Below, piece after piece: positions 35,611 through 44,636 of a DNA stretch of 64,000 bases (position 1 is its first letter; every line of letters starts with the position of its first letter). The DNA is from Treponema sp. GTDB taxonomy: Bacteria > Spirochaetota > Spirochaetia > Treponematales > Treponemataceae. The notes under the pieces are model-generated. The model was not told the origin of the DNA. It searched no databases and worked only from the letters and a program-made list of their open reading frames with translations. The stretch spans positions 105,954-169,953 of the forward strand of contig JAAVAP010000014.1 in assembly GCA_014804005.1 (NCBI GenBank), given 5' to 3'. A program made the position numbers and the translations under genes.

Positions 35611-35656
35611 AAAAACTCCTTATTTGAAAATTTATTAGCCTAAACTAATTGTCGAT

Positions 35657-35685
35657 AGCATACACTAATTACTTATTTTTGGCAA
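35657..35685 (-). promoter_or_regulatory. Promoter of the outer-membrane barrel gene
   Basis: Minus-strand TTGCCA, 17 nt, TATGCT, with a leader of about 45 nt. Confidence 0.65.
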
Positions 35686-35751
35686 GTGCATTTTTGAAAA
35701 ATTTGTAAAAAAAATCCGCTTGATTTTTAAAAGGGAGGGGCAAAATTTTGC

Positions 35752-35780
35752 TTGAAAAAAAACGCAAAAAATAATAAAAT
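35752..35780 (+). promoter_or_regulatory. Promoter of the ammonia-lyase gene
   Basis: TTGAAA, 17 nt, TAAAAT. The ~95-nt leader that follows contains two AAAGGCTTG copies; I do not recognise a known riboswitch in it. Confidence 0.55.
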
Positions 35781-35882
35781 GAAATCATCTTGAATTTTGA
35801 TGCGAACCAAAGGCTTGCCCAAACCCGGTAAAAAGCTAAAAGGCTTGTGTAAAAATTTAAAAAACAAATTTTGGAGAATTTT

Positions 35883-37457
35883 ATGAAAATTGTAGATGGC
35901 GAAAATCTTTCGATTGAAGATGTTTTTGACGTGGCTTGCAAAGGCGAAAAAATCGAGCTTCCTTCCGAAAAAAAATTTTGGCAGACGTTGGAAAATTCGC
36001 GAAAATTTTTGATGGATTACATTGAAAGTGGCGTTCCGACTTATGGCGTTACCACGGATTTTGGAGATTCGTGCGCCAACCAAATCGCACCGCAAAAAGC
36101 CGGCGAACTTCAACGCACAATCGTCGCGTACCATGGAATTGGCCTTGGAAAAAATTTTTCACGCGAAATCGGCCGCGCGGTTTTGCTTTGCAGATTAAAT
36201 GGAAATGTCAAAGGCGGATTCAGCGCGATTCGCGGCGAGCTTGCAAAAATGATGATGACGCTTTTGAACCGCGACATAATTCCCGTGATTCCGCAACTTG
36301 GCTCGGTGGGCGCAAGCGGCGATCTTACGCCTTTGAGTTATGTTGCCGCCGTAATCATGGGGCAACGAAAAGTTTTCTACAAAGGAAAAATCGTTCCCAC
36401 GAAAACCGCGTTCAAAGCGGAAAGTATCGAGCCTTTGCCAATTGAGGCGAAAGAAGGCCTTGCAATTATGAACGGAACAAGCGTGATGACGGCGGTCGCC
36501 GCGCTCGCTTGGAAAAAGGCGGAACGGCTTGCGAACATTTCCGATTTTCTTACGGCCGTAACTTCGGAAATCACTCGCGGAAAAGACACGCCTTTTGTGG
36601 CGAAAGTGAGCAAAATCAAAAACCACAAAGGTCAAATGCAAAGCGCGGCGTACATTTTTAACATAATAAAAAATTCGAAGCGCGTTTTTAAATACGAAGA
36701 TTTTTTGGAAACTCAAATCGAAAAAATCGGCGGAAAAACTTTCGTAAAACAGCAAAATAAAATTCAAGACAGATATTCGATTCGATGCGCGCCGCAAATT
36801 TCGGGCGTTTTCCGCGACACTTTGGCAATCGCGAAAAATTGGATTACGGAAGAAATAAATTCCGCAAATGACAATCCGCTCGTGGACATCGAGGAAAATA
36901 GAATCTACAACACGGGAAATTTTTACGGCGGACACATTTGCGCCGCCTGCGATTATTTGCGAACCGCGCTCGCAAACATCGCCGATCTTTCGGACAAGCA
37001 AGCCGAAATCATAATCGATGGAAAATTCAACGGACTCACGGACAACTTGATTCCGTTCACAAAAGAAACCGACCCGAAAGCAGGACTGCGGCTTGGATTC
37101 AAAGCCGCGCAAATCACCATCAGCGCGATTCGCGGCGAAGTGCAAAGTTTTTGCTATCCAATAAGCGTAACTTCCACACCCACCGAAGCCCTGAACCAAG
37201 ACAAAGTTTCCATGGGCACAATCAGCGCGCGAAAATTCGACGAACAAATTGAATTGGTTTTTCTGCAATTCGCCACGCACATTTTGGCCGCGATGCAAGC
37301 CGTGGATTTGGCGGGCAAACAGGATTTCAGCCCGTTCACGCAGTCCATCCATGACGAAGTGCGAAAAATGAGTAAATTCGTAAAGGACGATCGTCCGCTG
37401 GACAAAGATGCGAGCGTGGTTGCCGAGTGGCTCAAAACAACGGAAATTTTCGGATAA
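35883..37457 (+). CDS. hutH: Histidine/aromatic amino-acid ammonia-lyase
   Basis: A 524-residue MIO-cofactor enzyme. The cofactor-forming ASG triad is present in QLGSVGASGDLTPLSY near residue 145. Other family landmarks are YGVTTDFGDS near 50, NDNPLVD and NTGNFYGGH near 330, and PTEALNQDKVSMG near 435. GGAG lies 6 nt before ATG 35883. Histidine ammonia-lyase is the most common role in bacteria, deaminating histidine to urocanate. No hutU, hutI or hutG is in the window, and the YHGIGLG segment where HAL usually has SHAAGVG leaves tyrosine or another substrate possible. A strong terminator follows. Confidence 0.82.
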   Translation: MKIVDGENLSIEDVFDVACKGEKIELPSEKKFWQTLENSRKFLMDYIESGVPTYGVTTDFGDSCANQIAPQKAGELQRTIVAYHGIGLGKNFSREIGRAVLLCRLNGNVKGGFSAIRGELAKMMMTLLNRDIIPVIPQLGSVGASGDLTPLSYVAAVIMGQRKVFYKGKIVPTKTAFKAESIEPLPIEAKEGLAIMNGTSVMTAVAALAWKKAERLANISDFLTAVTSEITRGKDTPFVAKVSKIKNHKGQMQSAAYIFNIIKNSKRVFKYEDFLETQIEKIGGKTFVKQQNKIQDRYSIRCAPQISGVFRDTLAIAKNWITEEINSANDNPLVDIEENRIYNTGNFYGGHICAACDYLRTALANIADLSDKQAEIIIDGKFNGLTDNLIPFTKETDPKAGLRLGFKAAQITISAIRGEVQSFCYPISVTSTPTEALNQDKVSMGTISARKFDEQIELVFLQFATHILAAMQAVDLAGKQDFSPFTQSIHDEVRKMSKFVKDDRPLDKDASVVAEWLKTTEIFG

Positions 37458-37479
37458 ATTTTTCAAAACCAACGAAGAA

Positions 37480-37522
37480 AAATAAAACCCCGAATTCCAA
37501 GCGGATTCGGGGTTTTATTTTT
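37480..37522 (+). terminator. Terminator of the ammonia-lyase gene
   Basis: A stem AATAAAACCCCGAATTC / GATTCGGGGTTTTATT with a short loop, ending in T-rich sequence. Confidence 0.9.
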
Positions 37523-37883
37523 GTGTGACAAAAGCAAAACTAAAGAGGAAAAACAATTTCAAAGAATAATTTTTGTCGTCCAAATTTACCACCGTTTGTT
37601 AGTTAATTATAAAACTAACGATAGTTAAAAACTTGAATTCAGTTTTTGCGAACGAAAAATATTGTACAAACTAAAATCATTCTTACAAAATTTTATTTTT
37701 TGAAAAAATCAGTGAACAAATTTTTAATCCGAATTTCGTACCATGAATTTCCATGAACATACACGAACCCTCAAAACAAAAATAAAAAAGTCGCCGCCGA
37801 TAAAAAAAAATTGAAGTTTGCGGTAAAATTTTGGTATTTTCAAAAATTTAAACGAACTAACATTTGGTTGGAATGAAAATCAA

Positions 37884-37899
37884 AGTTTCACGTGAAACA
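37884..37899. promoter_or_regulatory. parS site 1 (ParB-binding), 15 of 16 match
   Basis: AGTTTCACGTGAAACA against the consensus TGTTTCACGTGAAACA. The 14-bp palindromic core is perfect. Confidence 0.9.
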
Positions 37900-37954
37900 T
37901 CATGTCAAGTTTTACAAGAATCACACAAGCAATCTCAATCTTGCCGAATAAAAA

Positions 37955-37963
37955 TGTGGAAAA
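37955..37963 (+). promoter_or_regulatory. DnaA-box-like TGTGGAAAA
   Basis: The reverse complement of TTTTCCACA. A second copy lies exactly 20 bp further at 37975-37983, and two more at 38135-38143 (inverted) and 38157-38165. Confidence 0.6.
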
Positions 37964-38117
37964 CTTGTTTAAAATGTGGAAAACTCTATTTCCTGATTAA
38001 ATGTTTTTACCCTCATATTTCAATAATTTTAAAAATTTTAATTTTTAAAAACGCTACGCTGTTTTCTAGAATTTTACTGCATTGAAATCTTGCAAATAAC
38101 AATCGATGTTGCGCTTT

Positions 38118-38133
38118 GTTTCACGTGAAACAA
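38118..38133. promoter_or_regulatory. parS site 2 (ParB-binding), perfect 16-mer
   Basis: TGTTTCACGTGAAACA, an exact match to the parS consensus known from Bacillus and many other bacteria. It lies 234 bp from site 1. Confidence 0.95.
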
Positions 38134-38212
38134 TTTTCCACAAGCGTGGAATTTTTGTGGAAAACTATTTCTTTTTTGTGCGGGCCTTTTGTTCGGATTT
38201 TCATTGTTTCTT

Positions 38213-38242
38213 TAAAAACAAAAACCGGGGTAAAAACCCCGG
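38213..38242 (-). terminator. Terminator downstream of gyrA
   Basis: On the minus strand CCGGGG / CCCCGG with a TTTTTA loop is followed by TTTTTGTTTTT. It lies about 160 nt after the gyrA stop. Confidence 0.75.
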
Positions 38243-38399
38243 CCGCCTGATGTTTTTTCTGTAAAAACAGATTCCCCTCGACTTTTAGTATATTATAAAT
38301 TCTATTTTTTGTCAGCAAAAATCCGACAGAAAAATAAAAATTTATATAAAATTTTAATTCTTTATATTATAAGGAATTAATTAACAATTTCTTATAATA

Positions 38400-40865
38400 T
38401 CATTGTTTATCATCTTTTTCATTTTCGGGCGGAATTTTGTCAACGCCGACAAGGAAATCGGGATCGGAAATTTTCACGACCTTGACTCCCGTCGAACCAG
38501 TGCCTTGCTGGTTGATTGTGCTCGCCGAGACGCGCAAAGTTTTTCCTTGGCTCGTCATGCAAACAATTTCATCGTTGTCCTTGACCGAAAGCAGCCCGAT
38601 AATTTCGCCGCGCTCTTCCGTGTTGCCGAAAATTTTCTGTCCGCCAGTGCCTCGTCCGTGCGGTTTGAAGTCGTCGAACGAAACGCGCTTTCCGTAGCCT
38701 TTTTCGGTGAGAAGCAAAATGCTTTCGCCTTCGGTGTAAGTGATCGCGCCAGAAATTTCATCGCCGTCGGAAAGCTTCATTCCTTTGATTCCGCAGCTTG
38801 CGCGTCCCATTGCGCGGACGTCTTCCTCGCTGAAACGCAATGCTTTGCCTTTTCGTGAAATTATGAACACATCGGAATTTCCTGCCGTGAGAATCGCGCC
38901 GACGAGTTTGTCGCCCGCATTGAGTTTGAGTCCGATAATTCCTTTCACGCGAGCATTTGCGAATTCCGAAGTCTGAACTTTTTTCACCACGCCGTTCACC
39001 GTCGTCATAAAAAGGAACGAATCTTCCGTGAATTCCCGGACAGGAACAACCGTCGTGATTTCCTCGTCCGCGGAAATCGCAATCAAACTTTTTATATGAG
39101 TGCCGCGGCTGCCTTTGGACATTTCCGGAATTTCATGAACCTTGATCCAATATGCGCGTCCGAGATTCGATACGAACAAAATGTGATCATGCGTCGAGCC
39201 GATGAACAAATGATTTATGTAATCGTCTTCGATGAGCGCGGTGCTGTTGCTTCCTGTTCCACCCCTCCCTTGTTTTTTGTAGGTGCTGACCGACGCGCGT
39301 TTGACATAGCCGAGTTTGGAAATCATCACGACCATATCTTCTTCTTTTATCATGTCTTCGATGTTGATTGATTCGACTTCGTTGGAAACAATTTCGGTGC
39401 GTCGATCATCGCCAAATTTCTGCGCAAGTTCATTTGTTTCGTTTTTTATGATTTCGAGAATTTTTTCGTGATGCTCAAGCAAATCGCGCAAATGAGCAAT
39501 CAACGCCTGAAGTTCGGCGAGTTCGCATTTCAAATCTTCAATTTGCAAATGAGTGAGACGCTTGAGCTGCATATCGACAATGGCTTGCGCCTGCACGTCG
39601 TCAAAGCCGAATCGTTTTTCCAAATTGAGCTTTGCATCTTCGGTGTCGCGGCTTGCTTTTATAATTTGAATCACTTCGTCGATATTGTTGATGGCGACAA
39701 TCAAAGCCTGCAAAATGTGCTCGCGTGCAAGCGCGACGCGCAAATCGTGCTGAGTACGGCGCGTCACAACTTCGTCACGATGCTCAACAAAATATTGAAC
39801 AAGCTGCTTGAGAGTGAGAATTTGCGGGCGGCCTTTTACCAAAGCAAGATTTATCACGCCGAAACTTGATTGCAAATCGGTCTTGGCAAAAAGCTGATTC
39901 AAAACAATTTTCGTAATCGCGCCGCGCTTAAGTCCGACGACAAGCCGCATTCCAACTCGATCGGAAGTTTCGTCGTTCGCGTCCGTGATGCCGTCGATGA
40001 GCTTTTCGCGGGCGAGTTCTTTTATGCGGCGAATGATGTTCGTCGTGTTCACGCCATAAGGAACTTCGGTAAAAACAATCGATTCTTTTCCGCGCGTGTC
40101 CGTTTCGATTACATATTTCGAACGAATCACGATTTTTCCGCGGCCCGTCGTGTAAGCCTTGCGAATTCCTTCTCGCCCGAAAATCGTTCCACCTGTCGGG
40201 AAATCAGGACCTTTTATGTGGCGCATCAATTCTTCGATGGAAATTTCAGGATTGTCGATGTATGCGCCCACAGCCGCCGCAACTTCGCGCAAATTGTGCG
40301 TGGGCATATTCGTCGCCATTCCGACGGCGATTCCCGTAGTTCCGTTGCAAAGCAAAAATGGAAATTTCGCCGGAAGCACCGTCGGTTCTTTTACGGTTTC
40401 GTCAAAGTTTGGAATCATGTCCACAGTTTCTTTGTCGATGTCGCTGACCATTTCTTCGGCAATCTTCGACATTTTGGCTTCGGTGTAACGATATGCCGCG
40501 GCAGGATCGCCCGCAATCGTTCCGAAATTTCCCTGCGGAGTTATAATCGTATAGCGTTGCGCGAAATCTTGTCCAAGACGAACGAGCGCGTCATAAACGG
40601 AAGCGTCTCCGTGCGGATGATATTTTCCGAGAACGTCGCCGACAATTTTCGCGCATTTTCTGGTCGGCCCGGAATTCGCCAAATGAAGCTCGTCCATCGC
40701 GTAAAGAATGCGGCGATGAACCGGCTTGAGTCCGTCGCGGACATCGGGCAAAGCGCGTTGCACAATCACCGACATTGAATAGTCGATGTAGGCCTGCTTT
40801 ACTTCTTCTTCGATTGGAACTTTTATTACTGTTCCGCCTTCCGGAGTCTGAAATGAATTTTCCAT
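38400..40865 (-). CDS. gyrA: DNA gyrase subunit A
   Basis: An 821-residue type II topoisomerase subunit. The N-terminal breakage domain has RALPDVRDGLKPVHRRILYAM, KYHPHGDASVYDALVR and the catalytic tyrosine in AAAYRYTEAK. The C-terminal beta-pinwheel has the GyrA-box-like KKQGRGGTG near residue 545. The position equivalent to E. coli Ser83 is Ala, followed by Ser, the arrangement found in mycobacteria and associated there with lower quinolone sensitivity. AAAGGA precedes ATG. It lies 28 nt after gyrB in one operon transcribed away from dnaA. Confidence 0.98.
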   Translation of the reverse strand: MENSFQTPEGGTVIKVPIEEEVKQAYIDYSMSVIVQRALPDVRDGLKPVHRRILYAMDELHLANSGPTRKCAKIVGDVLGKYHPHGDASVYDALVRLGQDFAQRYTIITPQGNFGTIAGDPAAAYRYTEAKMSKIAEEMVSDIDKETVDMIPNFDETVKEPTVLPAKFPFLLCNGTTGIAVGMATNMPTHNLREVAAAVGAYIDNPEISIEELMRHIKGPDFPTGGTIFGREGIRKAYTTGRGKIVIRSKYVIETDTRGKESIVFTEVPYGVNTTNIIRRIKELAREKLIDGITDANDETSDRVGMRLVVGLKRGAITKIVLNQLFAKTDLQSSFGVINLALVKGRPQILTLKQLVQYFVEHRDEVVTRRTQHDLRVALAREHILQALIVAINNIDEVIQIIKASRDTEDAKLNLEKRFGFDDVQAQAIVDMQLKRLTHLQIEDLKCELAELQALIAHLRDLLEHHEKILEIIKNETNELAQKFGDDRRTEIVSNEVESINIEDMIKEEDMVVMISKLGYVKRASVSTYKKQGRGGTGSNSTALIEDDYINHLFIGSTHDHILFVSNLGRAYWIKVHEIPEMSKGSRGTHIKSLIAISADEEITTVVPVREFTEDSFLFMTTVNGVVKKVQTSEFANARVKGIIGLKLNAGDKLVGAILTAGNSDVFIISRKGKALRFSEEDVRAMGRASCGIKGMKLSDGDEISGAITYTEGESILLLTEKGYGKRVSFDDFKPHGRGTGGQKIFGNTEERGEIIGLLSVKDNDEIVCMTSQGKTLRVSASTINQQGTGSTGVKVVKISDPDFLVGVDKIPPENEKDDKQ

Positions 40866-40893
40866 TTATTTTTCCTTTCGAAACAAATTTTTT

Positions 40894-42831
40894 CTAAACA
40901 TCAAGATTTGCGTAAGTCGCATTTTCCTCGATGAACTTGCGGCGCGGTTCGACTTCTTCGCCCATGCAAACCGTGAAAATTTGGTCGGCGGCCTGCGCGT
41001 CCGGAATCGTGACGACTTTCATTCTGCGTACGGCTGGATCCATCGTCGTATTCCAAAGCTGATCGCCGCTCATTTCGCCAAGACCTTTGTAACGCTGAAC
41101 TTTCGCCTTTTCCGCGTTTTCGCCGAGCGAAGCCAAATATTCCGATTTTTCTTCGTCGGTGTAAACATAGACGGGCTTTTGTTTTCCCAGCGTAATCCCG
41201 AAAAGCGGAGGCATCGCCAAATAAACGTAACCTTTTTCAATGAGCTCTGGCATGTAGCGGAAAAAGAACGTGAGCAGCAAAGTGCGGATGTGGCTTCCGT
41301 CAACATCGGCATCCGCCATAATTATAATTTTATGATAACGCAATTTTTCCGCATTGAACGAATCTCCGAATCCAGCGCCCAAAGAAGCGATGACAGGCTC
41401 AAGCTTGTCGTTGTTCATAACTTTGTCCGCGCGAACTTTTTCCACGTTGAGCATTTTTCCCCAAAGCGGCAAAATCGCTTGCGTTTTGGAATCGCGGCCT
41501 TTTTTCGCCGAACCGCCGGCGGAGTCGCCTTCAACAATGTAAATTTCGCACATTTCAGGATTTTTAAGCGAACAGTCCGAAAGTTTTTCGGGCAAACCGA
41601 ATCCGTCGGAAAGCGATTTTTTTCTCGAAGCGTCCTTGGCTTTTTTCGCCGCAATTCGCGCCGTGGCTTCCGCCAAAGCCTTGTCCAAAACTTGCTCGAG
41701 AATTTTCGGATTCTGCTCGAAGAAAAGCGTGAGTTTTTCTTTTACAAGCGCATCGACAATCGTGCGAACTTCCGTGTTGCCGAGTTTTTCTTTTGTTTGA
41801 CCTTCGAATTCTGGCTCGGGAACTTTCATCGAAAGAACCAAAACCATTCCCGAAAGAATGTCTTCTATTCGAAGTCTTTCGTCTTTGTCCGCCTTTTCCA
41901 ATTTTTTCTTGAACTTTTCGTTTGAATCAAGAAATTTGTTCAACACGAAATTGATGGCGTTTTTAAATCCGTCAAGGTGAGTGCCGCCTTCGCGCGTGTT
42001 GATGTCGTTGACGTAAGTGTTGATGTTGTTCGAAAAACCGTCGTTGTACTGAAAAGCGCATTCCGTAATCACGCCGTCTTTTTCGCCAGTGATAAAAAGC
42101 GGCTCTTCGGGAATGTAGAATTTGCTTTTGGCGCGCTCGTTCATTTCTTTCACATATTGAACGATTCCGCCTTCAAATTTGTAGACGGCTTCCTTTGGAA
42201 TTTCCAAACGCTCGTCCCGAAAAATTATGGTAACACCGTTATTCAAAAAAGCCAATTCGCGCAAACGCTTTGAAAGCACGTCAAAATTGTATGTCGTGGT
42301 TTCCTGGAAAATCGTTTTGTCCGCTTTCCAACGAATTGTCGTTCCGTGGCGCGAAGATTCGCCAATTTCTTCGACTTTCGTTTTCGGAATTCCGACGGCG
42401 TATTTTTGCATATATTTTTTTCCGCCAAGTTCGACAGTAGCTTCCATCCAAGAAGAAAGCGCGTTCACACACGAAACTCCCACTCCGTGCAATCCGCCGG
42501 AAACTTTGTACGAGCCTTTGTCGAATTTTCCGCCGGCGTGAAGGCGCGTCAAAACCAATTCCAACGCGCTCACTTTTTCCGTGGGATGAATGTCCACAGG
42601 AATTCCGCGACCATTGTCTTCAACACGAACAACGTCATCTTTTTCCAACGCAACGACGACTGTATCGCAGAATCCTGCCATCGCCTCATCAATCGAATTG
42701 TCCACAACTTCATAGACGAGATGATGAAGTCCGTTCGGTCCAGTCGAGCCGATATACATTCCAGGTCGTTTTCGCACCGCCTCGAGACCTTTCAAAACTT
42801 GAATATTTTTCGCCGAATAATTTTCGCTCAT
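40894..42831 (-). CDS. gyrB: DNA gyrase subunit B
   Basis: A 645-residue ATPase subunit. The GHKL domain has VYEVVDNSIDEAMAG, VEDNGRGIPVDIHP and GGLHGVGVSCVNALS. The TOPRIM domain has YIVEGDSAGGSAKKGRDSKTQAILPLWGK and IIMADADVDGSHI. The C-terminal QRYKGLGEM is typical. Length matches the short GyrB form without the enterobacterial insertion. GGGAG precedes ATG 42831. It is divergent from dnaA and precedes gyrA. Confidence 0.98.
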   Translation of the reverse strand: MSENYSAKNIQVLKGLEAVRKRPGMYIGSTGPNGLHHLVYEVVDNSIDEAMAGFCDTVVVALEKDDVVRVEDNGRGIPVDIHPTEKVSALELVLTRLHAGGKFDKGSYKVSGGLHGVGVSCVNALSSWMEATVELGGKKYMQKYAVGIPKTKVEEIGESSRHGTTIRWKADKTIFQETTTYNFDVLSKRLRELAFLNNGVTIIFRDERLEIPKEAVYKFEGGIVQYVKEMNERAKSKFYIPEEPLFITGEKDGVITECAFQYNDGFSNNINTYVNDINTREGGTHLDGFKNAINFVLNKFLDSNEKFKKKLEKADKDERLRIEDILSGMVLVLSMKVPEPEFEGQTKEKLGNTEVRTIVDALVKEKLTLFFEQNPKILEQVLDKALAEATARIAAKKAKDASRKKSLSDGFGLPEKLSDCSLKNPEMCEIYIVEGDSAGGSAKKGRDSKTQAILPLWGKMLNVEKVRADKVMNNDKLEPVIASLGAGFGDSFNAEKLRYHKIIIMADADVDGSHIRTLLLTFFFRYMPELIEKGYVYLAMPPLFGITLGKQKPVYVYTDEEKSEYLASLGENAEKAKVQRYKGLGEMSGDQLWNTTMDPAVRRMKVVTIPDAQAADQIFTVCMGEEVEPRRKFIEENATYANLDV

Positions 42832-42911
42832 TTTTTCTCCCGATTTTCAAACCGAATAAAATCTTTAATTTCCAATTTCAAGAAAATTTTTTCATTTTTA
42901 TTATATCTTTA

Positions 42912-42941
42912 TTGAAAAAAAAAGTAAAGATAGACTATAAT
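42912..42941 (+). promoter_or_regulatory. dnaA promoter with very short leader
   Basis: TTGAAA, 18 nt, TATAAT, then 9 nt to ATG 42951. The predicted leader is only about 2-3 nt and no Shine-Dalgarno is present. Confidence 0.65.
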
Positions 42942-42950
42942 ATAAAGATT

Positions 42951-44384
42951 ATGAGCGAAAACAATTTTCAAGAAATTTGGAAAGAGTCACTGAATCAATT
43001 GCGCGAACAATACAAACAAGAAAATCGCGAAAACGAATTTAAATTGTGGTTCAACTTGGAATACGTGAGCGACGAGCAAAACATAATCACAGCGGCAGTA
43101 GCGAGCGACTTCATGCGCGAATCAATGGTAAAGCGCGGAAACATCGAAATCATAAAAAATAAAATCAAGGAAATTTGCGGCGCAGAAATTGAAATAAATT
43201 TCCAAATAAAAAATTCCAGCGTGACGAGCGAAAAAAAATCTAACGAAAATGAAAAAATTTCCGAGAAATCTGAAAAAACAAAAACAAGCGAAAAAGTTTC
43301 CGCAGAAAAAAATCAAGAAAACGAAAAAACGGAATTTTTCAAGCATCCAGATTTGGACGAAAATTTTATGTTCGAGACTTTCGTGCCTGGCGACAATAAT
43401 ATGTACGCTTATCAAGCTTCTATGGCAGCCGCGAAAAATCCTGGTTCTATATACAGCCCAATTTTGCTTTACGGCGGCTCGGGCTTGGGAAAAACTCATT
43501 TGATGGAATCAATCGGAAATTATATTTACAACGAAAAGCGCGGAAAAATAAAACTTTTGTATTTGAGCGCGGAAGCCCTTTTGAACGAATTCACGCTTTC
43601 TTTGACTACGAAAACAACTCAAAAATTCAAAAACAAATACAGAAATCTCGACGTTTTTTTGCTCGACGACATTCATTTTTTGCAAGGAAAAAACGCTTTG
43701 CAAGAAGAAGTTTTCTACATTTTCGACGCTTTGAATCAAAAACATGCACAAATGGTTTTCACTTGCGACCGACCAATCAGCGAATTAAAAGGAATCAACG
43801 AGCGTCTTCAAACACGATTCAGCAACGGAATTCGAATTGACATGCAGCCGCCGAACTATGAAACGCGAAAGGCAATTCTCTTGAAAAAAATGGCTTTGAT
43901 GAACAAAAACATTTCAAACGAAATAATCGATTTCATCGCCGCCAACATCGAAAGCAACGTTCGCGATTTGGAAGGCTCATTCAAAAAAGTAATCGGCTAC
44001 GAAGAATTCATGATTGAAACCGGAAAAAAAATAACGTTGGAAATCGTCAAGCAACTTTTGCAGGAACAAATCAATTCCAGTTCCATCGGCAACATTTCAA
44101 TCGAAGCGATTCAAAAAGTCGTGGCGGATTATTACAACATTTCATTTTCGGACATCAAGGGAAAAAAGCAGACAAAAAAAATCGTTTTTCCGCGCCACGT
44201 AGCAATTTACATCGCGCGCGAAATCACGGAAAATTCATTCACGGAAATCGGCTCGGAATTCGGCGGCAAAGATCATTCCACGATGATGACTTCCTACAAA
44301 AAAATCGACAATTTGATAAAAACCGATGCCACTTTGAACAACGCAATAAAATCAATGATAAAGGAAATCAAGTCAAAAAAATAA
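42951..44384 (+). CDS. dnaA: Chromosomal replication initiator DnaA
   Basis: A 477-residue AAA+ initiator. Domain I (1-80) starts MSENNFQEIWKES. The linker (95-135) is Glu/Lys/Ser-rich and poorly conserved. Domain III has Walker A GGSGLGKTHLMESIG, Walker B LLDDIHFL and the sensor region ERLQTRFSNGI. Domain IV ends with the DNA-binding signature GGKDHSTMMTSYKKI. I take ATG 42951; the upstream codons in the track lie across the promoter. It is divergent from gyrB and precedes dnaN by 252 nt. Confidence 0.98.
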   Translation: MSENNFQEIWKESLNQLREQYKQENRENEFKLWFNLEYVSDEQNIITAAVASDFMRESMVKRGNIEIIKNKIKEICGAEIEINFQIKNSSVTSEKKSNENEKISEKSEKTKTSEKVSAEKNQENEKTEFFKHPDLDENFMFETFVPGDNNMYAYQASMAAAKNPGSIYSPILLYGGSGLGKTHLMESIGNYIYNEKRGKIKLLYLSAEALLNEFTLSLTTKTTQKFKNKYRNLDVFLLDDIHFLQGKNALQEEVFYIFDALNQKHAQMVFTCDRPISELKGINERLQTRFSNGIRIDMQPPNYETRKAILLKKMALMNKNISNEIIDFIAANIESNVRDLEGSFKKVIGYEEFMIETGKKITLEIVKQLLQEQINSSSIGNISIEAIQKVVADYYNISFSDIKGKKQTKKIVFPRHVAIYIAREITENSFTEIGSEFGGKDHSTMMTSYKKIDNLIKTDATLNNAIKSMIKEIKSKK

Positions 44385-44386
44385 TC

Positions 44387-44416
44387 TTTACAAAAATGAA
44401 AATTTTGTGTTATAAT
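44387..44416 (+). promoter_or_regulatory. Probable dnaN promoter inside the origin region
   Basis: TTTACA, 18 nt, TATAAT directly after dnaA, giving a leader of about 215 nt that crosses the boxes. Confidence 0.5.
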
Positions 44417-44427
44417 GGTGCTAATAT

Positions 44428-44612
44428 TGTGGAAAATTTTCAAAAATGTGGAAAAGTTGAAAATTTGTGGAAAAAAATAATTTTTTTTCAAAGTTCCAAT
44501 TCTTTAAACAAAAAGAAATTGAAACACTTTTCAACAAATTCACGCCATTTATTATTACTATTATTAAATTTATAAATTTAATATATAATTGGAAAAGTGA
44601 ATTTTTTCCACA
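44428..44612. other. Candidate oriC in the dnaA-dnaN gap
   Basis: Three direct TGTGGAAAA boxes at 44428, 44447 and 44466, spaced exactly 19 bp, are followed by about 80 bp of nearly pure A+T (44521-44600, ATTATTACTATTATTAAATT) and an inverted box TTTTCCACA at 44604. Boxes plus an unwinding element next to dnaA are the usual bacterial origin layout. Confidence 0.7.
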
Positions 44613-44636
44613 AAAAGTTTTTTTTAGGAGTTTAAA

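Larger units (their letters stand above)
37523..38212. other. Origin-proximal intergenic region with parS sites and DnaA-box-like repeats
   Basis: Almost 0.7 kb of AT-rich DNA without a credible gene. It holds two parS 16-mers (37884, 38118) and four TGTGGAAAA/TTTTCCACA boxes (37955, 37975, 38135, 38157). It probably acts in chromosome partition and perhaps in initiation. Confidence 0.7.

Noticed and set aside
35787-35882. Riboswitch in the ammonia-lyase leader
   Set aside because: The two AAAGGCTTG copies and CCCGG segment do not fit any riboswitch core I know.
37864-38085. 73-codon ORF in the parS region
   Set aside because: It has no ribosome site, reads across a parS site and DnaA-box-like repeats, and its composition follows the local AT-rich DNA.
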